DNA of 64,000 nucleotides. Origin: Miltoncostaea sp050250915. Its GTDB lineage: Bacteria > Actinomycetota > Thermoleophilia > Miltoncostaeales > Miltoncostaeaceae. The stretch is taken from NCBI GenBank assembly GCA_050250915.1, contig JBFWNT010000007.1, positions 1 to 64,000 on the forward strand. Direction: 5' to 3'. This document shows positions 15,913 to 22,880 of this stretch, piece by piece; position 1 is the stretch's first letter; the number at the start of each line of letters is the position of its first letter. The notes under the pieces were generated by a model, which did no database searches, was not told where the DNA came from, and was given only the letters and a program-made list of their open reading frames with translations. Both the position numbers and the translations under genes were made by a program.

Positions 15913-16904
15913 GCACGAGCATCGACCGGGATGACTCGAAGCGCCTGATGGTGTTCGCGGGACGGTCCAGCCAGGATCTGGGCCAGCGGATCGCGCAGCG
16001 CCTCGGGATCGACCTCGGCAGCGTGACGCTGAAGACCTTCGCCAACGGCGAGATCTACGTGCGCTTCGAGGAGAGCGTCCGCGGCGCGGACGTCTTCCTG
16101 GTCCAGTCCACCAGCCGCCCGGTCAACGACAGCCTCATGGAGCTGTTGATCATGATCAACGCGGCGAAGCTGGCCTCGGCTCACCGGATCACCGCGGTGA
16201 TCCCCTGGTACGGCTACTCCCGCCAGGACAAGAAGTCGGCCCCCCGGGAGCCGATCACGGCGAAGCTCATCGCCGACCTGCTCCAGGCCGCCGGCGTCGA
16301 CCGCGTGCTGACGATGGACCTCCACGCCGGTCAGGTCCAGGGCTTCTTCACCGTCCCGGTCGACCACATGACGGCGCTCCCGATGTTCGCCGACCACCTG
16401 CGCGAGCGGGTCCGCACCGGCGACTTCGGCCGCCTCGTCGTCGTGTCGCCCGACGCGGGCCGCGCGAAGCTGGCCAACCACTTCGCCGAGAGCCTCGGCG
16501 CCACCCTGGCCGTGCTCACCAAGCAGCGCCCGGACCACAACGAGGCCGAGATCACCTTCCTGATCGGTGACGTCGCCGGGTGCACCGCGATCCTGATCGA
16601 CGACATGATCGACACCGCCGGCACCCTCTGCGCCGGCGCCAAGGTGGTGAAGGACGGGGGCGCCGAGCGGATCCTCGCCGCCGCCACCCACGGCCTGCTC
16701 TCGGGCCGCGCGGTCGAGCGGCTGCGCGAGTCGGTCATCGAGGAGGTCCTGCTCACCGACACCGTCCCCCTCCCGGAGGACGCCGTCGGCCACGACCTCT
16801 TCAAGGTGCTGAGCGTCGACCGGATCCTGGCCGACTCGGTGCACAACGTGTTCTGCGACGAGTCGGTGTCCGCGATCTTCGCCGGGGAGAACCAGCTCTT
16901 CTAA
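15909..16904 (+). CDS. prs: Ribose-phosphate pyrophosphokinase, prophage target gene
   Basis: Prs makes PRPP from ribose-5-phosphate and ATP for nucleotide, His and Trp synthesis. The 331-residue product has FANGEIYVRFEESVRG, the ATP-binding PWYGYSRQDKK region, a DLHAGQVQGFF motif and the PRPP loop DDMIDTAGTLCAGAKV. The last codons (ENQLF and stop) form the left attachment core. Phage integration restores the coding sequence exactly and probably changes the stop from TAG to TAA, because the right core is followed by G and the left one by A. Confidence 0.97.
   Translation: MSTSIDRDDSKRLMVFAGRSSQDLGQRIAQRLGIDLGSVTLKTFANGEIYVRFEESVRGADVFLVQSTSRPVNDSLMELLIMINAAKLASAHRITAVIPWYGYSRQDKKSAPREPITAKLIADLLQAAGVDRVLTMDLHAGQVQGFFTVPVDHMTALPMFADHLRERVRTGDFGRLVVVSPDAGRAKLANHFAESLGATLAVLTKQRPDHNEAEITFLIGDVAGCTAILIDDMIDTAGTLCAGAKVVKDGGAERILAAATHGLLSGRAVERLRESVIEEVLLTDTVPLPEDAVGHDLFKVLSVDRILADSVHNVFCDESVSAIFAGENQLF
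16889..16903 (+). other. attL: attL core in the prs 3' end
   Basis: GAACCAGCTCTTCTA is identical to 56816-56830 and encodes the prs C-terminal NQLF up to the first two bases of the stop codon. The next base (A16904) comes from the phage side. Confidence 0.9.
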
Positions 16905-16955
16905 CTGGACACTCAGACCGGCTTCGCCATAGGGTTCTCGGCCCGTCTGCCCCAT
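16902..16955 (-). pseudogene. 5' part of a phage ORF split by integration
   Basis: From the ATG at 16955, eighteen codons (MGQTGREPYGEAGLSVQL) run toward the att core on the minus strand. In the excised, circular phage they continue in frame through the core into the piece at 56610-56828, giving a 90-residue protein. In the lysogen this piece instead reads into the antisense of prs. The arm-type repeat lies at the start of the frame and encodes GQTG. No good ribosome site precedes the ATG, so the exact start is uncertain. Confidence 0.5.
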
Positions 16956-16966
16956 CGTCTGCCCCC
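16944..16966 (+). repeat. Integrase arm-type site candidates, left
   Basis: CGTCTGCCCC at 16944 and CGTCTGCCCCC at 16956, 12 bp apart, begin 40 bp inside the left core. Two copies of the same decamer occur inside the right end (56741, 56751), the pattern expected of phage-encoded arm sites for a tyrosine integrase. Confidence 0.6.
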
Positions 16967-16970
16967 GGAG

Positions 16971-18083
16971 GTGGTTGAGGTGGCTTCCCTGGTGAAGCGG
17001 TGCAGGCACCGCGGCGTCGATCGCGACACCTGCCGGTGCACCTGGTACATCCGCGACCGCACCGGGGGGCGCGACACCTATACCCCCGTCGGCCAGGACC
17101 GCCCAGCGGCGGAGCGGGCCCTCGCCCGCCACGACGCCGAACCCGCCGAGACGGTCACCCAGGCGGTCGACCTGTGGCTCACGCGGAAGAAGGCGGCGCC
17201 GAAGGCCCGGCCGAACAGCATCGCCAGCTACGAGAGCCGCGCCGGCCACATCCGCGAGTACTTCGGCGACGACCCCGTCCGGTCGCTCCGAGACCGCGAC
17301 CTGATCCGCTTCGTCGACGACCTGCTCGCCGAGGACTACGCCCCCGCGACCGTCCAGGGCATCTACGCCGCCCTGACGAGCACCCTCCGCCACGCTCAGC
17401 GCCGCGGCGTCATCAAGGCGCTGCCGCTCCCCCCGGACGGCCCCGGCATCCCGACCGTCACGCCACGCCGCCACGACCTCACCCTCGGCCAGGTGGAGGC
17501 GATCATCGCCGACATGCCGAGCCCCTGGGGTCCGGTCGCCGAGCTCGTGCTCCTCACCGGCCTGCGGTGGGGTGAGATCGTCGCGGTCCGCCCCGACGAC
17601 ATCCAGGGGTCGGTGGTGCACGTGCGGCGCACCCAGAACCGGTACGGCTCGACGAACGACCCGAAGACCGAGATGGGACGCCGGGTCGTGCCGCTTTCGC
17701 GCCGCGCCCGCCGGCTGTTCGCCGACCTCGAGCTGCCCGTCGGCGGGGACTACCGTGAGGCCCGCAAGGCCCTCGTGGCGGCGATGGGAGCGTTGCACCA
17801 GCCGGGGATGGGATGGCACACAATCCGCAACGCCCACGCGTCCCTGCTGGACTCGGCGGGGGTGAGCCTGAGGGAGTCGGCCGCCCGGATGGGGCACGGC
17901 CCCAACTACGCCCAGACCCTTGCATATGGGGTCAGAGCGGAGGTTGGCAGGGCGGATGCCCTGGATCGGGCTAGGCGTCGCCACGCCGCGTCCTCGTCCG
18001 CTGCTTCCGGTCCTTCGGCAGCACCCGCCGAACCCGCGTCGATCGAGGAGGCCCGTCGGCGTCGTCGGCGTGCCGCTCCATAG
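16971..18083 (+). CDS. int: Tyrosine-family phage integrase
   Basis: The 370-residue recombinase inserts and (with a directionality factor) excises the phage. The N-terminus is Cys/Arg-rich (KRCRHRGVDRDTCRCTWY), a SAM-like core-binding domain spans about 62-160 (YESRAGHIREYFGDDPV), and the catalytic domain has R199 (TGLRWGE), K232, H283-R286 (HTIRNAH), H309 (GHG) and nucleophile Y319 (TLAYG). The Arg/Ala tail is low complexity. GTG at 16971 follows CGGAGG too closely, so GTG at 16980 is also possible. It is one of only three plus-strand phage genes and abuts attL. Confidence 0.95.
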   Translation: MVEVASLVKRCRHRGVDRDTCRCTWYIRDRTGGRDTYTPVGQDRPAAERALARHDAEPAETVTQAVDLWLTRKKAAPKARPNSIASYESRAGHIREYFGDDPVRSLRDRDLIRFVDDLLAEDYAPATVQGIYAALTSTLRHAQRRGVIKALPLPPDGPGIPTVTPRRHDLTLGQVEAIIADMPSPWGPVAELVLLTGLRWGEIVAVRPDDIQGSVVHVRRTQNRYGSTNDPKTEMGRRVVPLSRRARRLFADLELPVGGDYREARKALVAAMGALHQPGMGWHTIRNAHASLLDSAGVSLRESAARMGHGPNYAQTLAYGVRAEVGRADALDRARRRHAASSSAASGPSAAPAEPASIEEARRRRRRAAP

Positions 18084-18171
18084 CGTCGGCGAGCCGCTCG
18101 ACCGCGCGGGCGAGGCGGAGAGCCGTCTCCTCGGTGACGGGTTCGGTGGGTGCAGCCGGGTAGGGCAGGGT

Positions 18172-18420
18172 CTAGGCCTCCTTCGGGAGCGCCCGCCAGT
18201 GCAGGACCTCGCGGCCGCCGTAGTGCGGACGCATCAGCTTCTGCTCGACGAGTCCGACCTCGACCAACTCGCTGAGGCGCTTGCGGACTGCCGTCTCCGG
18301 GATGGAGTACCGGTGGCCCTCCTCCCGGATGTCCCAGCCGAAGGCGCTGAACGGGACCCACGCGTCACGGCGCCGCAGCTCGTGCAGCACCGCGACGGCG
18401 CGGCTGTCGTCCGCAGCCAC
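18172..18420 (-). CDS. Small winged-helix protein
   Basis: The 82-residue product starts with GTG overlapping the previous stop by one base. DSRAVAVLHELRRRDAWVP, AVRKRLSELVEVGLVEQKL and VLHWRAL fit a winged helix-turn-helix with a beta-wing, as in MarR-like or excisionase-like proteins. It is the last gene of the leftward unit and faces the integrase, so a role in excision or integrase control is possible but unproven. Confidence 0.7.
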   Translation of the reverse strand: MAADDSRAVAVLHELRRRDAWVPFSAFGWDIREEGHRYSIPETAVRKRLSELVEVGLVEQKLMRPHYGGREVLHWRALPKEA

Positions 18421-18758
18421 TAGTCGTCGCCTTCGTCGTCGCCGTCGCGGACATCGTTGATCACGATCCGGTAGTCGCTCACGATCGACTCCGACTCCTC
18501 CTCCTTGCGGAACCGGTGCGACCGCTTCACACACCGGGCGTCGAGGGTCTTCGAGATCCCGTGGCCGTCGATCGCGATCGTCACGGCGAGGGTCGCGCCG
18601 AGCTTCAACGCCTGGACGAGTTCGATGTCCTCCGGGCTGGTGAGGGCGATGTCGAGGGCGCCGCCGAACGCGATGCGCGCCCGGGGGACCTTGAACCCCT
18701 CGAACATCGGCAGCTGGCGGCTGGCGATCGGCGTGGGGGCTGGTGCGGCTGTGCTCAT
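18420..18758 (-). CDS. Phage protein of unknown function, 112 residues
   Basis: A beta-rich soluble protein with a proline-rich head (APAPTPIASRQLPMFEG), a LVQALKLGATLAVTIAIDG core, a basic KRSHRFRKEEESES stretch and an acidic tail (DGDDEGDD). No family recognised. A ribosome site (GAAGGAGCG) precedes the ATG. Confidence 0.65.
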   Translation of the reverse strand: MSTAAPAPTPIASRQLPMFEGFKVPRARIAFGGALDIALTSPEDIELVQALKLGATLAVTIAIDGHGISKTLDARCVKRSHRFRKEEESESIVSDYRIVINDVRDGDDEGDD

Positions 18759-18780
18759 TTCGCTCCTTCGGTTGAGGGGG

Positions 18781-18960
18781 TCACGCGGCGTCGAGCAGTT
18801 CGACCTGGTCCCACGGGCCGTCCGCCTCCGTCTCCTTCAGACAGGGGTCGCAGAGCAGCATCCCGTTGACCTGGTCGCCGAACAGGAGGGCGCCGTCGTT
18901 CTCGGGCATGTCGATCGCCGCCCACCGGGGGGGGCGTCGATGGCACCGCTCACACGTCAC
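18781..18960 (-). CDS. Small zinc-ribbon phage protein
   Basis: The 59-residue product starts with GTG overlapping the upstream stop (GTGA). Two CxxC pairs (TCERCHRRPPRW and LLCDPCLKE) flank a short loop, consistent with one zinc ribbon. Unknown role; the first of several such genes in this unit. Confidence 0.6.
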   Translation of the reverse strand: MTCERCHRRPPRWAAIDMPENDGALLFGDQVNGMLLCDPCLKETEADGPWDQVELLDAA

Positions 18961-19181
18961 GCCGCGTCCTGCTGGTCGGCGCCGCGCGGGCACACCGCGT
19001 AGTGGCTGGTGAACCGGTGCTCCGCGCTCAGCCTGGGGGACGCCTCGAAGTACTCCTCGTGCCACAGCGTCCAGCGGCCCTCCGGGTCGGGCTGGAGGGG
19101 CGCCCACCGGCCTGTCTGGTCGTGGCGGGCGAGGATGATCGGTGCCCCGCAGCTGCGGCACGTCGTGCGCTTCGCCGCCAT
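18957..19181 (-). CDS. Small zinc-ribbon phage protein
   Basis: The 74-residue product starts MAAKRTTCRSCGAPIILARH at an ATG overlapping the upstream stop. It combines a CxxC knuckle with TGRWAPLQPDPEGRW, a pattern seen in small unnamed actinophage proteins. No further function can be assigned. Confidence 0.65.
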   Translation of the reverse strand: MAAKRTTCRSCGAPIILARHDQTGRWAPLQPDPEGRWTLWHEEYFEASPRLSAEHRFTSHYAVCPRGADQQDAA

Positions 19182-19294
19182 CAGGCGAGCTCCCGCCAGC
19201 ACCGCATGCACAGCACCGGCCGGGTGTCATGGGGGCGGCGCTCGATGAAGTGGTGGATGCCGCGGAGGCACGCGAGGGCCTGGAGGTACCTCAC
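19181..19294 (-). CDS. Tiny phage protein, 37 residues
   Basis: Found from the overlap rule: GTG at 19294 overlaps the upstream stop and its own stop overlaps the next ATG. The product (VRYLQALACLRGIHHFIER...) has a C-terminal MRCW. Unknown function. Confidence 0.5.
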   Translation of the reverse strand: MRYLQALACLRGIHHFIERRPHDTRPVLCMRCWRELA

Positions 19295-19533
19295 GCGAGC
19301 CTCATCTGATCGTCGGAGGGCGCGGTCGGCGTCCAGGCGAAGCCCTCGGCGACCCAGACGCCGCGGTCGCGCTGGTGGTAGACGTCGCCGCCGGGGACGA
19401 CCCGGAAGGTGCGCGGGGGCCGGCGGCTCCAGAAGCGGGCGCGGTCGTGGGCGCCGCCGATGCACTCGACGAGCACGTCGTCCGGGTGCAGGTTCAGCGA
19501 GGCCACCTGCTCAACGAGGGGGGCGTCGGTCAC
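19291..19533 (-). CDS. Phage protein of unknown function, 80 residues
   Basis: Starts with GTG overlapping the previous stop. DDVLVECIGGAHDRARFWSR and VYHQRDRGVWVAEGFAW suggest a small beta-barrel. No motif assigned. Confidence 0.6.
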   Translation of the reverse strand: MTDAPLVEQVASLNLHPDDVLVECIGGAHDRARFWSRRPPRTFRVVPGGDVYHQRDRGVWVAEGFAWTPTAPSDDQMRLA

Positions 19534-20102
19534 TGGCAGCCGCCGTTGCTCGCGAAGAAGGGGCCGTGGCCGAGGCGCAGCGCCTTCCGCAGCGCGAACA
19601 CCGGGTCCGACGTGCGCAGGAACGTCGCGTAGCTGACGACCGCGTCATCCGGGAGGTCCGCGTGGTACGGCCGCAGCTGCAGGAGGCCGTTCACCCGGTC
19701 GGTGCCGGCGTACTGCGGCTGCCAGCCCTCCAGGCCCCCATACCAGACCGAGGCTTTCCACCCGCTCTCCCTCGACACGATGCAAGACCAATACGCGCGC
19801 TCGGAGGCGCTGACGCCCGCCTCGTCCCACACCGCCTCAGCCGTCTTGCGAGTGTCGTGGGTGGACCACCACACGAAGTACGGCAGGGAGTGGGCGGCCT
19901 TCACCGCGAGCTTGAGGCGGGCGACCTCCTGACGGTGCGCACGCCGCTCGCGCACCAGCTGCGCGCGGAGCATGGCTGGCGTCACCTCCGGGACCTTCGG
20001 CGCCGGCGCCGGCGCCGGCGTCGGCTCCGCCTCCGTGCCGAGCAGCATCGGCGCTGCGCCCGCGAGGGCGGCGGTGGCGAACACGGCGGCGACGCGCTTC
20101 AC
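19530..20102 (-). CDS. Exported lysozyme-superfamily-like protein
   Basis: The 190-residue product begins with GTG overlapping the upstream stop and has a signal peptide (VKRVAAVFATAALAGAAPM), a Pro/Ala linker, a helix (TPAMLRAQLVRERRAHRQE) and a C-terminal domain with WSCIVSRESGW and VNGLLQLRPYHADLP. The Glu in SRESGW before a GLLQL segment resembles the catalytic core of transglycosylase/lysozyme folds. It sits outside the lysis cassette (27595-28539) among regulatory genes. It may act in DNA entry, superinfection control or lysis. Assignment is by motif only. Confidence 0.6.
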   Translation of the reverse strand: MKRVAAVFATAALAGAAPMLLGTEAEPTPAPAPAPKVPEVTPAMLRAQLVRERRAHRQEVARLKLAVKAAHSLPYFVWWSTHDTRKTAEAVWDEAGVSASERAYWSCIVSRESGWKASVWYGGLEGWQPQYAGTDRVNGLLQLRPYHADLPDDAVVSYATFLRTSDPVFALRKALRLGHGPFFASNGGCQ

Positions 20103-20362
20103 GCGACCGCTCCCAGGAACCAGGGCTGCGCTTCCAGGGGCCACTGAGCGATGGCCTGCTCCAGCCGGTCACGGCGATAGTCGTTCACGGCGAACCTGTG
20201 CCAGGCCGCCGGGCAGTACGGGCACCGCCAGTAGGCGACGCCGTCGTAGACGCCGCGGACCTCGACCGCGATCAGGTGCGTGTAGGTCCGGCCGTCGCCA
20301 CCCGGATACCCCCAGGCGGAACCGCAGCGCGGGCAGTCGCCATAGCGATCGGGGATGCTCAC
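20099..20362 (-). CDS. Zinc-ribbon phage protein, 87 residues
   Basis: GTG start overlaps the upstream stop. Two CxxC pairs (GDCPRCGSAWGY and WRCPYCPAAWHRF) surround a beta-rich core (HLIAVEVRGVYDGVAYW), making one rubredoxin-like ribbon. Unknown role. Confidence 0.65.
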   Translation of the reverse strand: MSIPDRYGDCPRCGSAWGYPGGDGRTYTHLIAVEVRGVYDGVAYWRCPYCPAAWHRFAVNDYRRDRLEQAIAQWPLEAQPWFLGAVA

Positions 20363-20580
20363 CCGCCACCTGCCAGCTCGGCGCCAGCCTCGATGATCAA
20401 CGCCGCCCCGATCTCGAGGAGCAGATGCCCGAACGCGTACCGCACCTCCGCCGGCTTCTCGCGGAGGTCCTTGTAGACGTCGGCGAACCGGCAGGCGGGG
20501 CAGGTCGCGTCGCCACATGTGCCGTCTTCGCCGCGGGCGTGGGCGGTGACCTCGTCGCTCGGCGGGACGTGGTCGGTCAC
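20359..20580 (-). CDS. Small phage protein with cysteine cluster, 73 residues
   Basis: GTG overlaps the upstream stop. GTCGDATCPACRFADVY has three cysteines in a C-x4-C-x2-C arrangement, followed by a helical C-terminus (FGHLLLEIGAALIIEAGAEL). Unknown function. Confidence 0.55.
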   Translation of the reverse strand: MTDHVPPSDEVTAHARGEDGTCGDATCPACRFADVYKDLREKPAEVRYAFGHLLLEIGAALIIEAGAELAGGG

Positions 20581-20798
20581 GTCGTCACCCCGACCCTGCC
20601 GCACGACAGGCACGGCACCCCGATCGCGCCGAGGTGAGTGGTCTCCAGGGCGCCGTAGCCCCAGCACCACGCGCACAGCTTCACGCGGGCGCGGAGGCTC
20701 AGCGGCCGCCGGTCCCACCGGGCGCGCCACGCCGCCCACGACGGGTCGTTGACGGGCATCCCCGTCCGCGGCTCCCGGACCTCGATCGCCACGGTCAC
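20577..20798 (-). CDS. Small zinc-ribbon phage protein, 73 residues
   Basis: GTG start overlaps the upstream stop. VKLCAWCWGYGALETTHLG and VPCLSCGRVGV give a two-knuckle zinc ribbon. Unknown role. Confidence 0.6.
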   Translation of the reverse strand: MTVAIEVREPRTGMPVNDPSWAAWRARWDRRPLSLRARVKLCAWCWGYGALETTHLGAIGVPCLSCGRVGVTT

Positions 20799-21520
20799 GC
20801 CGCCTGCCCACGGGGGCGGCCCGCCGGCACAGGCTCGAACCCGGCCGCCGCGATCGCCTTATTCCACGACCCGAACCGCTCCTTCACCACACAGTGCGTC
20901 GGCCGGCCCGGGGCGCGCAAGTACCAGTCGCTGCTCGACGGCGGGCGCCCGTTCTCGTCCGCCCACGCCCGGATCGCCGCCAGCACCCTCTCCTCCGTCC
21001 ACGTGCGGGGCCGCCCTCCCCGGTTGGCGCGGGCAGGCACACCCGCCCGCGCCTCCCGGTCCACGGCCGTCCCGGTCGGCCGCGGCTCAGACGGTGGCGA
21101 AGGGGGCTGCGCCACCGTCCGTCCTGCGCCAGCCGCAGGGGTCCCCGCCTGCCGCGGCTGGCGGCCCTTCGCGGCATGGGCATCCGCGCGGGCCTCGTCG
21201 AAGATCAGCCGCCTGAGCGGCACGTGCGCGGTGCCCAGGGTGAACTGGACGAGGGCGACCGGCCAGTACGGGTTGAGCTCGACGATCACCCCGAGGCGTG
21301 CACCGTCCGGCTCGGGGCCGGTCCTCCCGGCCTTGGGGGCGTCGAGGCGGTGAAGGGCGCGGACCGGGTCGCCCACCTGGAAGACGTGCGGCTCGGGGAG
21401 GGCGTCCTTCGGGGGCGCCACATAGTGGGGGTCGCCGTGGCGGAGGACCCGGGCGTAGTGCATCGCACACATCCCGCGCGTCCGGCCCTGACGGTCACAG
21501 CCCTCGACGGCGCAGTTCAC
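20795..21520 (-). CDS. Homing-endonuclease-associated-repeat protein with zinc finger
   Basis: The 241-residue product starts with GTG overlapping the previous stop. The N-terminus VNCAVEGCDRQGRTRGMCAM with the following His is the small C/H finger seen in HNH homing endonucleases. The C-terminus (about 170-235) matches the homing-endonuclease-associated DNA-binding repeat: WTEERVLAAIRAWADENGRP, then SSDWYLRAPG and FGSWNKAIAAAGF. No nuclease HNH core is present. It may be a DNA-binding regulator derived from a homing enzyme. Confidence 0.7.
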   Translation of the reverse strand: MNCAVEGCDRQGRTRGMCAMHYARVLRHGDPHYVAPPKDALPEPHVFQVGDPVRALHRLDAPKAGRTGPEPDGARLGVIVELNPYWPVALVQFTLGTAHVPLRRLIFDEARADAHAAKGRQPRQAGTPAAGAGRTVAQPPSPPSEPRPTGTAVDREARAGVPARANRGGRPRTWTEERVLAAIRAWADENGRPPSSSDWYLRAPGRPTHCVVKERFGSWNKAIAAAGFEPVPAGRPRGQAA

Positions 21521-21858
21521 CGGGCCACCAGGCTCATCGAGATCTCCCCACGCCCGCCACGCGCGACGTACCGGATGTTCACCACCCACGCGTCGGAGGC
21601 GACCGACACCCGGCACGTGACCTTCCCCGCCCGCGCCGCCCCGCACGACCAGTCCGGCACCCCCGGGATCCGGGCGGGCCGCAGCACCCCACGGTCCACC
21701 GTCCGGCCGAACGCCGCCGCCGTCAGCTCGTCCGGCGACCACGAGTAGCCGGCCTGCAGGCTGGTGTCGCCGGCGGCGCGCGCCGTCGCCTGCATGTACG
21801 TCCGGGCGACCCTCACGATCGGCGGGACCGACGGGACGGTGACGGCGTGCGCGATCAC
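21517..21858 (-). CDS. Phage protein of unknown function, 113 residues
   Basis: GTG start overlaps the previous stop. The product has a helical first half (PPIVRVARTYMQATARAAG) and a beta-rich second half with two cysteines (DWSCGAARAGKVTCRVSV). No family recognised. Confidence 0.6.
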   Translation of the reverse strand: MIAHAVTVPSVPPIVRVARTYMQATARAAGDTSLQAGYSWSPDELTAAAFGRTVDRGVLRPARIPGVPDWSCGAARAGKVTCRVSVASDAWVVNIRYVARGGRGEISMSLVAR

Positions 21859-22880
21859 AGCGGGATCTCGTCGGTCGACTTCTGGCCGTCGGCGGTACCG
21901 CCGTCGGGGCCCTCCTCGACCACCTCGCCCGTGAGGGCGTCGTCGGCGTCGTCGAGGTCCACAGGGGCGATGTCCGTCGGCGGCGGCGGCAGGCGGTCCT
22001 CGAGCTGCGGGCCGACCGGCTCGATCGACGCGCCCGGGCCGATCTGCGGGCGCTCCCCGCGGGCGAGCGCGGGCCGCGCCGGCGCCGGCAGCTGCGCCAT
22101 CGACGGCGGCCGCTCGAGGGCGAGGACCTCGTCGGGCTGGATGTCCGCCTCGACGACGAGGACCATGAATCGGCGGGTCTGGGGCTTGTCCTCCCGCGTC
22201 CGCTTGTCCCACGCCATCACCTGCCGGGACCGGCGCTCCGCACGCAGCCAGCCGGCCTGGCCGGTCGCCTGGAGGAGCTCCAGCATCCCGGGGACCTCCT
22301 GGGCGGCGAAGTAGCTCTTCGTGTCCACCCGGGCGAGCGCCAGTCGCTCGATCCCGAGGATCACGAACGTCAGCCGGGTCGTGAGGCTGCAGGGACGCAC
22401 AAACGGGTCGGGGACGTCCGCTCCTGACGGCAGGTCGCGCAGCACGGCCTCCGACTGCGCCTCAAGCTCAGCGCAGCGGCACGGCCGCTCGACCCACCGC
22501 CCGCGGGCGCGGTACTGCATCGCGGCGCCGTCACACCGGACGGTGTTGATGCCGCGCGCCCACTGCTCATAGGCGGAGGTGAACGGCACGAACCCGGGGA
22601 CGACGCCGATCGCGACGCCGCGGGGGTTGGTCGTCGCGACCTCCCACAGGACGGGGCCCTTCTCGTCGGGCCGCCACTCGACGACTTCGCCGCCGTACAC
22701 CTCGGCGACCTGCTCGATCGCCTCGCGGTCCTGGCTGGTGACGCGGGGCAGCTCGCGCGGCCGGCCGACGAGTGGCTTGTCGTCCTTCGTGACGCCCTGG
22801 CGGTCGCCGAAGCGGACGCGGAAGAGCTCGCGGAGGGACCGCTGCTGGTCGAGGACCGTGGTGATCCGCCGGCGGGCCAT
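21855..22880 (-). CDS. gp3-like phage protein (recombination directionality factor family)
   Basis: The 341-residue product starts MARRRITTVLDQQRSLRELF at an ATG overlapping the upstream stop. ATTNPRGVAIGVVPGF, NTVRCDGAAMQYRARGRWV and a CRCAELEAQ cysteine pair fit the phiC31 gp3-like family, whose members control excision by serine integrases and probably also help replication. Here the integrase is a tyrosine enzyme, so the replication role, or an unusual partnership, is more likely. The Pro-rich tail is variable. Recognition is from memory of the family, not a search. Confidence 0.55.
   Translation of the reverse strand: MARRRITTVLDQQRSLRELFRVRFGDRQGVTKDDKPLVGRPRELPRVTSQDREAIEQVAEVYGGEVVEWRPDEKGPVLWEVATTNPRGVAIGVVPGFVPFTSAYEQWARGINTVRCDGAAMQYRARGRWVERPCRCAELEAQSEAVLRDLPSGADVPDPFVRPCSLTTRLTFVILGIERLALARVDTKSYFAAQEVPGMLELLQATGQAGWLRAERRSRQVMAWDKRTREDKPQTRRFMVLVVEADIQPDEVLALERPPSMAQLPAPARPALARGERPQIGPGASIEPVGPQLEDRLPPPPTDIAPVDLDDADDALTGEVVEEGPDGGTADGQKSTDEIPL

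Noticed and set aside
16905..16943. Possible extension of the att core beyond 15 bp
   Set aside because: Bases before and after the core differ between the two ends (for example A at 16904 against G at 56831), so the identity stops at 15 bp.
15657..17984. 775-codon minus frame across glmU, prs and int
   Set aside because: Antisense shadow. Only the short segment at 16902-16955 is of interest, because it continues across attP.
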